A stretch of 11,000 bases of DNA from Gammaproteobacteria bacterium (GTDB lineage: Bacteria; Pseudomonadota; Gammaproteobacteria; Steroidobacterales; Steroidobacteraceae): NCBI GenBank assembly GCA_019242385.1, contig JAFAVO010000324.1, positions 1 to 11,000 on the forward strand, in the 5' to 3' direction. The position numbers were made by a program, and so were the translations under genes. The notes beneath the pieces are model-generated. The model saw nothing but the letters and a program-made list of their open reading frames with translations, was not told the origin of the DNA and did no database searches. How positions within the stretch are numbered: position 1 is the first letter of the stretch; each line of letters starts with the position of its first letter. Positions 5,693-11,000 of the stretch are shown piece by piece.

Positions 5693-7027
5693 ATGTTCGG
5701 CTACTACCTGCGACTTGCGCTACGGAGCTTCGCCCGCAACCGGGGCATTACGGTACTTATGGTGCTCGCCATCGCCCTCGGTATCGCCGTGTGCGTGATG
5801 ACCCTCACCGTGTACCACGCCATGTCCGGCAACCCCATCTGGTGGAAGAACGACCGGCTGTATGCGGTCACCATGGACAACTGGGATCCGAACCACCCGC
5901 TCAATCCCAAGACTGACCTGCCACCCCCGGAGATGACCTACAAGGACACTCAGTTCCTGCTGCGCTCCACCATTCCGCTGCGCAAGGTGGTGATGTACAG
6001 CACCGAGGGAGTGATCAGCGACGCCGGCGCGGTACGCCCGATGGAGGTCGCGACCCGGGTCACCACCGCTGACTTCTTCGCCATGTTCGAGGTGCCCTTT
6101 CTCTACGGCAACGGCTGGAGCGCGAGCGCCGATCAGCCCGCCCAGCCGCTCATCGTGCTCTCGCGCGCCGAGAATGAGCGCTTGTTCGGCGGCGCCAACA
6201 GCGTCGGCCGCACGCTGCGCTGGAACGATCACGAGTTCCGCGTCATCGGCGTACTCGATGACTGGTTTCCGCGGCCGCGCTACTACGATTTGAACGGCGG
6301 GGCATTCGTGCTACCCGATGCCGCTTATATCCCCTACGGCTGGGGCTCGGAGCTGCAGCTGTTTAACAAGGAAGAGAACGACTGCTGGCGGCCCGAGAAG
6401 CTCGACACCTTCAAAGACTACGAGGCGTCCGACTGCGTCTGGCAGCAGATGTGGGTCGAATTACCCGACGCGGCGAGCCGCGAGCGCTTCCAGTCGTTGA
6501 TGGACGGCTATTGGGTCGAGCAGCGCAAGGCCGGGCGGTTTCCGCGGCCGAAGAACAACCGCCTCACCAACGTCTCGCAGTGGCTGCGTGACAACCAGGT
6601 CGTGGCCAACGACAACCGGGTGCTCGTGGGTCTGGCGTTCGCCTTTCTCGCCCTGTGCCTGCTCAACACCGTCGGGCTGCTGCTCGCCAAGTTCCTGAAC
6701 GGCGCGGCGGTCACCGGCATCCGCCGCGCACTCGGCGCGAGCCGCCGGCAGATCTTCGCTCAGCTCCTCATCGAAGTGGCGATCGTCTCGCTGCTCGGCG
6801 CGCTGCTCGGCCTCGCGCTCGCTGCGCTCGGCCTGATCGCGGTGCACCACTTGTATGCGGCCGCACACTTGGGCGAGCGCGGCGGCTACCAGGAGCTGAT
6901 GCATTTCGATGCCGTCGGCGTGGTCTGGGCGGTCATACTCGCGTTCGTAGCCACACTGGCCGCGGGCTTCTACCCCGCCTGGCGTATCGGCCGACTCTCC
7001 CCCGCGGTTTACCTGAAGAGTCAGTGA
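5693..7027 (+). CDS. MacB/FtsX-type ABC permease, first subunit
   Basis: A 444-residue permease with the MacB layout: a membrane helix at about 19-41; a large periplasmic MacB-PCD-type domain (about 42-305); then three helices at about 309-332, 357-388 and 408-430. GIRRALGASRRQIF at 342-355 is the FtsX-domain cytoplasmic coupling segment that contacts the ATPase. The ending FYPAWRIGRLSPAVYLKSQ is typical of FtsX-domain permeases (P.RA.R..P...L). The periplasmic domain is longer than in the second permease and contains a segment (about 210-255) with aromatic residues and two cysteines, C231 and C248, able to form a disulfide in the periplasm. Start at ATG 5693 is set by GAAGGAG. It should pair with the following gene product as a heterodimer, with two copies of the ATPase. 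The periplasmic domain presumably contacts the adaptor and cargo; the cargo is unknown. Confidence 0.92.
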   Translation: MFGYYLRLALRSFARNRGITVLMVLAIALGIAVCVMTLTVYHAMSGNPIWWKNDRLYAVTMDNWDPNHPLNPKTDLPPPEMTYKDTQFLLRSTIPLRKVVMYSTEGVISDAGAVRPMEVATRVTTADFFAMFEVPFLYGNGWSASADQPAQPLIVLSRAENERLFGGANSVGRTLRWNDHEFRVIGVLDDWFPRPRYYDLNGGAFVLPDAAYIPYGWGSELQLFNKEENDCWRPEKLDTFKDYEASDCVWQQMWVELPDAASRERFQSLMDGYWVEQRKAGRFPRPKNNRLTNVSQWLRDNQVVANDNRVLVGLAFAFLALCLLNTVGLLLAKFLNGAAVTGIRRALGASRRQIFAQLLIEVAIVSLLGALLGLALAALGLIAVHHLYAAAHLGERGGYQELMHFDAVGVVWAVILAFVATLAAGFYPAWRIGRLSPAVYLKSQ

Positions 7028-7037
7028 GGAGCTCGCC

Positions 7038-8255
7038 ATGAGTCTCGACATCCGGCCTACACTCTCGGCTCTGCTGCGCAACCGCACCGGCGCCGTGCTG
7101 GTCGCCGCGCAGGTTGCGATCGCGCTCGCGGTGCTCGCCAACGCCACCTACATCATCGTGCAGCGCCTCGAGACGATTCATCGCCCCACCGGTATCGACG
7201 AGAACAACATTCTGGTCGTCGAGAGCGCCGGCTTCACCCCGCGCTTCAATCAGACCGCCTCGGTCCAGGAAGACCTCGCTTACCTGCGCGCGGCACCGGG
7301 GGTGATCGCCGCGACCGCGACCAATTCCATTCCGCTCTCGAACGGCGGCAACAATGACTCGCTGGTGACCCGTCCCGGCACGGCGCGTCACGGGTACATC
7401 AACGACATCGAGGTCGATGAGCAGGGCCTCGACACGCTCGGCGTCAGGCTCATCGCCGGGCGCAATTTCCGTCACCAGGAGATCCAGCCGGCGCTCACCC
7501 GCAACGACGCCGCGCACTTCGTACCCGTGATCATCGTCAGCCGTGCGCTCGGGGAATACCTGTTCCCGCAGCAGAATCCGCTCGGCAAGCAGGTGTGGGA
7601 CGCCTTCGATCATCCGGCGACCATCATCGGAGTGGTCGACCCGGTGATGGGCGCCTTCCCCGCGAGCGACCACCCGGAGCGGGTCTTCTTTCTGCCACGC
7701 ATGCCCGATGAGTTCATCGTGGTGCGTTACCTGGTGCGCACCCAGCCGGGCGAGCGCGACACTGTCGCGCGCCTCATCGAGTCGCATCTCGCCAGCTCGA
7801 ATCCCGACCGCGTGCTCAACTTCGTGCGGCCGCTCAGCTACTTCAAGAACCTGAGCTATCTCGGGGATAGCTCGATGGAGCTCTACCTGGTGACGGTCAC
7901 GGCGCTGGTGATCGCCGTGACCAGTCTCGGCGTGTTCGCACTCGCCACGTTCAATGTCAGCACACGCACCAAGCAGATCGGCACGCGGCGCGCGGTCGGC
8001 GCACGCCGCCGCGATGTGGTGCAGTACTTCATGGTCGAGAACGGGCTGATCACCAGCGCGGGCGTGCTCGCCGGCTGTGGGCTCGCGCTGGCGGCGGGGT
8101 ACTGGCTGTCCGTGCGCTACGCGCTGCCGCGGCTCGAGCTTTATTACCTGGTCGGTGGCGTGGTGCTGCTCTGGGCCATCGGCCAGCTCGCCGCCTGGCA
8201 GCCGGCGCGGCGCGCGGCGTCCGTCCAGCCCTCGGTCGCGACGCGCAGCGTATGA
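7038..8255 (+). CDS. MacB/FtsX-type ABC permease, second subunit
   Basis: A 405-residue partner permease with the same topology: a helix at about 17-41; a periplasmic MacB-PCD-type domain at about 42-280, including the FVPVIIVSRALGEYLF and NPLGKQV segment typical of that domain (VVISxxxAxxLFxxxxPlGk); then helices at about 283-306, 335-357 and 368-388. IGTRRAVGARRRDVV at 314-328 is the coupling segment, and WQPARRAASVQPSVATRS closes the FtsX domain. GAGGAG (7026-7031) overlaps the previous gene's TGA and lies 6 bases before the ATG, so the two permeases are translationally linked. Two distinct permease genes rather than one MacB gene, and a separate ATPase, imply a heterodimeric transporter. 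No cysteine pair like that of the first permease is seen in its periplasmic domain. Confidence 0.92.
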   Translation: MSLDIRPTLSALLRNRTGAVLVAAQVAIALAVLANATYIIVQRLETIHRPTGIDENNILVVESAGFTPRFNQTASVQEDLAYLRAAPGVIAATATNSIPLSNGGNNDSLVTRPGTARHGYINDIEVDEQGLDTLGVRLIAGRNFRHQEIQPALTRNDAAHFVPVIIVSRALGEYLFPQQNPLGKQVWDAFDHPATIIGVVDPVMGAFPASDHPERVFFLPRMPDEFIVVRYLVRTQPGERDTVARLIESHLASSNPDRVLNFVRPLSYFKNLSYLGDSSMELYLVTVTALVIAVTSLGVFALATFNVSTRTKQIGTRRAVGARRRDVVQYFMVENGLITSAGVLAGCGLALAAGYWLSVRYALPRLELYYLVGGVVLLWAIGQLAAWQPARRAASVQPSVATRSV

Positions 8256-8294
8256 GCCGCGTCCGGGCGGCGTACGGGTGTTAGCATCGCAGCC

Positions 8295-9668
8295 ATGAGC
8301 ACGGCCTCTGCGGGATCGCTGCAGGCGAGCCTCGCCAACCGCACGGTCCTCGTCATCGATGACAGCGAAGCGGTGCAAACCGCGTTCGAGGTGCTGCTGT
8401 CCCTGCACGGCGCCAAGGTGCTCGCGGTAGCCAGTCCGGCCGAGGGGCTCGCCGCGCTGGCGTGCGGCAGCGTCGACCTCGTGATCCAGGACATGAACTT
8501 CCGCCGCGAAGCCACGAGCGGTGAGGAGGGCATCGCGCTCTTTCGCGAGATCAAGGCGCGCTTCCCGGACGTGCCGATCGTGCTGCTCACCGCGTGGACG
8601 CACCTCGAGACCGCGGTCGAGCTGGTGCGCGCCGGTGCCGCCGACTACATCGCCAAGCCCTGGGACGACGCACGGCTCCTCACCAGCGTGCGCAACCTGC
8701 TCGACCTGCGCAGCGCGCGTGCCGAAGCCGCCGCGCTGCGCAGCGCACGGCGCGAGGCGCGCGCGGCACTCGCCGAGAGCTTCGACCTGCGGGGCATGGT
8801 GTATGAGAGCGAGGCGATGCACACCGTGGCGTGCACCGCGACGCAGGTGGCGCGCGCGGACGTTCCGGTGCTGATCCTCGGCCCGAACGGTGTAGGCAAG
8901 GAGATCATGGCGGACATCCTGCAGGCCAATTCCGAGCGCGCCACGCGCCCTTATCTCAAGGTAAACCTCGGTGCGCTGCCGACCGAGCTGATAGAGGCGG
9001 AGCTCTTCGGCACCGAGGCCGGTGCTTTCACCGGCGCTCGCGCCCGTACCGGGCGTTTCGAAGCGGCCGACGGCGGTACGCTGTTCCTCGATGAGCTCGG
9101 CACCCTGAGCGGCAGCGGTCAGGCCAAGCTGCTGCGGGTGCTACAGACCGGGGAATTCGAGCGACTGGGCTCGAACGTGACGCGGCGCACGCGTGTGCGG
9201 GTCATCGCCGCCACCAACATCAACCTGCGGCAGGCGATCCGCGCCGGCAGCTTCCGCGAGGACCTGTATTACCGGCTGAGCGTCATCGAGCTCGAGGTGC
9301 CTGCGCTCGCCGAGCGGCGCGAGGACATCCTGCCGCTCGCGCGCCACTTCCTCGAGCGCGGCTTTGCGCTCGCGCCCGCAGCCGAGGAGGCGTTGCTGCG
9401 ACATCCATGGCCGGGGAATGTCCGCGAGCTGCAGAATGCGATCCGGCGCGCGTGCCTGCTGGCCGGCGGCAGCGTCATCGGCGTGAGCGCATTGAATCTG
9501 CCGCCGGTGACCGCGCCGGGCGATGAAGCCGCGCATCTCGACCGCAGCGCCATCGAGCAGGCACTCGGGCGCGCGCGCGGTGTGGTCGCGCGCGCGGCAC
9601 GCGAGCTGGGACTGTCGCGGCAGGCGCTCTACCGGCGCATGGAGAAGCTCGGCCTGCGGGCTTCCTGA
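8295..9668 (+). CDS. NtrC-family sigma-54-dependent response regulator
   Basis: A 457-residue three-domain activator. Receiver (about 16-135): acidic pair D22/D23, phosphoacceptor D66 in LVIQDMNF, T99 in LLTAW and K121 in AKPWDD; the loop after D66 (NFRREATSGEEG) is longer than the usual DxxMPxxxG form. AAA+ domain (about 165-400): Walker A GPNGVGKE at 196-203, the sigma-54 contact GAFTGA at 243-248, Walker B GGTLFLDE at 260-267, AATN at 305-308, FREDLYYRLSV at 320-330 and WPGNVRELQNAI at 372-383. C-terminal Fis-type helix-turn-helix at about 417-453 (AARELGLSRQALYRRMEKLGL). When phosphorylated it should assemble on upstream enhancers and use ATP to open RNA polymerase-sigma-54 promoters. It lies 39 bases after the second permease gene with only a weak ribosome site, which may keep regulator levels below transporter levels, and its stop overlaps the kinase start. 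The likely target is the operon's own promoter at 3556-3571. Confidence 0.94.
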   Translation: MSTASAGSLQASLANRTVLVIDDSEAVQTAFEVLLSLHGAKVLAVASPAEGLAALACGSVDLVIQDMNFRREATSGEEGIALFREIKARFPDVPIVLLTAWTHLETAVELVRAGAADYIAKPWDDARLLTSVRNLLDLRSARAEAAALRSARREARAALAESFDLRGMVYESEAMHTVACTATQVARADVPVLILGPNGVGKEIMADILQANSERATRPYLKVNLGALPTELIEAELFGTEAGAFTGARARTGRFEAADGGTLFLDELGTLSGSGQAKLLRVLQTGEFERLGSNVTRRTRVRVIAATNINLRQAIRAGSFREDLYYRLSVIELEVPALAERREDILPLARHFLERGFALAPAAEEALLRHPWPGNVRELQNAIRRACLLAGGSVIGVSALNLPPVTAPGDEAAHLDRSAIEQALGRARGVVARAARELGLSRQALYRRMEKLGLRAS

Positions 9669-10966
9669 TGCGGCGCGCCTCACTCGCCGGCCGTGCCACG
9701 GCGGCACTCATCGCGAGCGGCGCGCTGGCCGCCGCGCTGACTGCGGTGCTGCTGCGCTGGCTGTCCCCGCCCTCCTCTGCACTCGTGAGCCTCGGCACAG
9801 TCATCCTGCTCGCGCTCTGGCTCGCACCACGTGTGGCGCGTCCGTGGGTCGGGGTGGTGCGCGCGGTGCGTGACGGCATCCTCAGCCTCCACGACCACGA
9901 CTTCAGTATGAACGTCGCGGCGACGTCCGATCCCGATCTGAGCGCGCTCAGCCACGCCTACAACTCCCTCGGCGATGTGCTGCGGCACGAGCGGCTCGAC
10001 CTCTACCAGCGCGAGCTGCTGCTCGACACGGTAATCCAGGCGACACCGCTCGCATTGGTGCTGATCGGCGCTGGCGGGCGTGTCATCTATAGCAACATCG
10101 CCGCACGGCAGCTGCTGCACGCCGGCCACAAGCTCGAGGGTCTGGAGTTCGAGACGGTGCTCGCGCACTCCCCCGTGCCGCTACGGGAGGCACTCGGGGG
10201 CGATGGCGATACCCTCTTCACCATGGAGATCTCCGGCGAAGCCCAGGTCTACCACCTCGCACAGCGGCGTTTTCTCCTCAATGCACGGTCACACCGGCTG
10301 GTATTGCTGAAGCAGCTCACGCGCGAGCTGGCGGCGCAGGAAGTCGCCGTGTGGAAGAAGGTGATCCGGGTCATCGCGCACGAGCTCAACAACTCCCTGG
10401 CACCGATCACCTCGCTCGCTCACTCGGGACGTTTGCTCGCGCAGCAACCCGATGAGGGGCAACTCGAGCGCGTATTCAATACCATCGGGGAGCGGGCGGC
10501 GCACCTCGCGAGCTTCATCGATGGCTACGCGCGCTTCGCCAAGCTGCCGCGGCCACGGCCGACCAGCGTCTCCTGGGAGCGCTTTCTGTCGCGGCTCGAA
10601 GGAACCCTGCCGTTCCGCATCGATGGGGCGGTACCACAGCAGCCGGCGAGCTTCGATGAGAGTCAGGTCGAGCAAGTGATGATCAACCTGCTCAAGAACG
10701 CCGCCGAATCGGGCTCCTCACCGGCCGAGATCACCGTCGCGGTGCGCGCGGCGGCTCCGGGCTTCCGCGTGGAGGTGTCCGATCGTGGCAGTGGCTTGAG
10801 CGACAGCACCTTGCGCGATGCGCTGCTGCCCTTCTACTCCACCAAGCCCGCCGGCACCGGGCTCGGGCTCACGCTGTGCCGCGAGATCATCGAGGCGCAC
10901 GGCGGTACGCTCAGCCTCGCAAACCGAGCCGGCGGTGGAGCGCTGGTCACGGTCTGGCTGCCGTAG
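9668..10966 (+). CDS. Membrane histidine kinase without periplasmic sensor domain
   Basis: A 432-residue kinase, partner of the preceding regulator. Two membrane helices at about 9-31 and 39-54 are joined by roughly six residues (SPPSS), so there is no periplasmic domain. A HAMP-like linker (about 55-110) and a PAS-like domain (about 112-210, with TPLALVLIGAGGRVIYSN) follow. The dimerisation/phosphotransfer helix contains IAHELNNSLAPI with phosphoacceptor H238. The ATP-binding domain has the N-box MINLLKNAAES at 338-348, G1 DRGSGLS at 372-378, the F-box LLPFYSTKP at 386-394 and G2 GTGLGLTLC at 396-404. The HELNNSLAPI form resembles NtrB/NtrY-type kinases, which usually pair with NtrC-type regulators, consistent with the neighbour. 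The start ATG shares its A with the regulator stop (TGATG), indicating translational coupling. It ends the operon 34 bases before the window edge; no terminator can be confirmed in what remains. A signal could arrive within the membrane, through the PAS domain or from the transporter itself. Confidence 0.93.
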   Translation: MRRASLAGRATAALIASGALAAALTAVLLRWLSPPSSALVSLGTVILLALWLAPRVARPWVGVVRAVRDGILSLHDHDFSMNVAATSDPDLSALSHAYNSLGDVLRHERLDLYQRELLLDTVIQATPLALVLIGAGGRVIYSNIAARQLLHAGHKLEGLEFETVLAHSPVPLREALGGDGDTLFTMEISGEAQVYHLAQRRFLLNARSHRLVLLKQLTRELAAQEVAVWKKVIRVIAHELNNSLAPITSLAHSGRLLAQQPDEGQLERVFNTIGERAAHLASFIDGYARFAKLPRPRPTSVSWERFLSRLEGTLPFRIDGAVPQQPASFDESQVEQVMINLLKNAAESGSSPAEITVAVRAAAPGFRVEVSDRGSGLSDSTLRDALLPFYSTKPAGTGLGLTLCREIIEAHGGTLSLANRAGGGALVTVWLP

Positions 10967-11000
10967 TGAGAAGCTGACGCCGAGCTTGGCGCGCCGGCAT

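Noticed and set aside
8256..8294. Separate promoter or attenuator hairpin (CCGC...GCGG) for the regulator-kinase pair
   Set aside because: Only a 4-bp stem, no -24/-12 or clear -10/-35 motif, and the gap is only 39 bases; read-through from the permease gene is simpler.
9566..9602. Alternating CG tract with inverted symmetry (possible Z-DNA or cruciform)
   Set aside because: It sits in the coding sequence of the helix-turn-helix region and is explained by Ala/Arg/Gly codon use in a GC-rich genome.
10967..11000. Terminator or end of a convergent gene after the kinase
   Set aside because: CGCC...GGCG gives only a 4-bp stem and the window ends too soon; minus-strand frames here show no recognisable protein.

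Overview
The window is about two thirds G+C and densely coded, with short gaps, Shine-Dalgarno-led starts and overlapping gene ends. Gene content (a Tat-exported molybdenum sulfite dehydrogenase, an exported ApbE, a MacB-type export operon with a sigma-54 activator, a DUF2934 protein) suggests a high-GC Pseudomonadota chromosome. A gammaproteobacterium of the Xanthomonadales/Steroidobacterales/Nevskiales kind is most likely, but this is inferred from gene style, not from a marker gene. I see no tRNA, rRNA, CRISPR array, insertion sequence, integrase or other sign of a mobile element.

Left part (1-3331): two genes run leftward. A three-repeat DUF3761-type secreted protein (1105-1971) is followed after one base by a SorA-like sulfite dehydrogenase that starts with GTG and runs off the left edge of the window. 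A 99-base intergenic region (1972-2070) separates them from a rightward apbE gene (2071-3102), which encodes a signal-peptide-bearing FAD:protein FMN transferase. The 3' end of apbE overlaps by 29 bases the end of a small convergent DUF2934 gene (3074-3331).

Right part (3332-10966): one rightward six-gene transcription unit: HlyD-type membrane-fusion adaptor, MacB/LolD-type ABC ATPase, two MacB/FtsX-type permeases, an NtrC-type sigma-54 response regulator, and a membrane histidine kinase. Gaps are 17, 27, 10 and 39 bases, and the last pair overlaps by one base (TGATG). The likely logic is that the kinase senses an envelope signal or transporter activity, phosphorylates the activator, and the activator drives the operon through RNA polymerase-sigma-54.

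The only sizeable non-coding region (3332-3584) carries the cis elements such a loop needs. A cluster of GTCCGCG repeats with dyad symmetry (3409-3456) lies about 100 bases upstream of a good -24/-12 sigma-54 promoter match (TGGCATGGTGGATGCA, 3556-3571). The kinase has two membrane helices joined by only about six residues and no periplasmic sensor domain. This layout recalls the intramembrane-sensing kinases paired with MacB-like (Bce-type) transporters in Firmicutes, here wired to a sigma-54 activator. This is the most interesting system in the window; its substrate cannot be read from the sequence.
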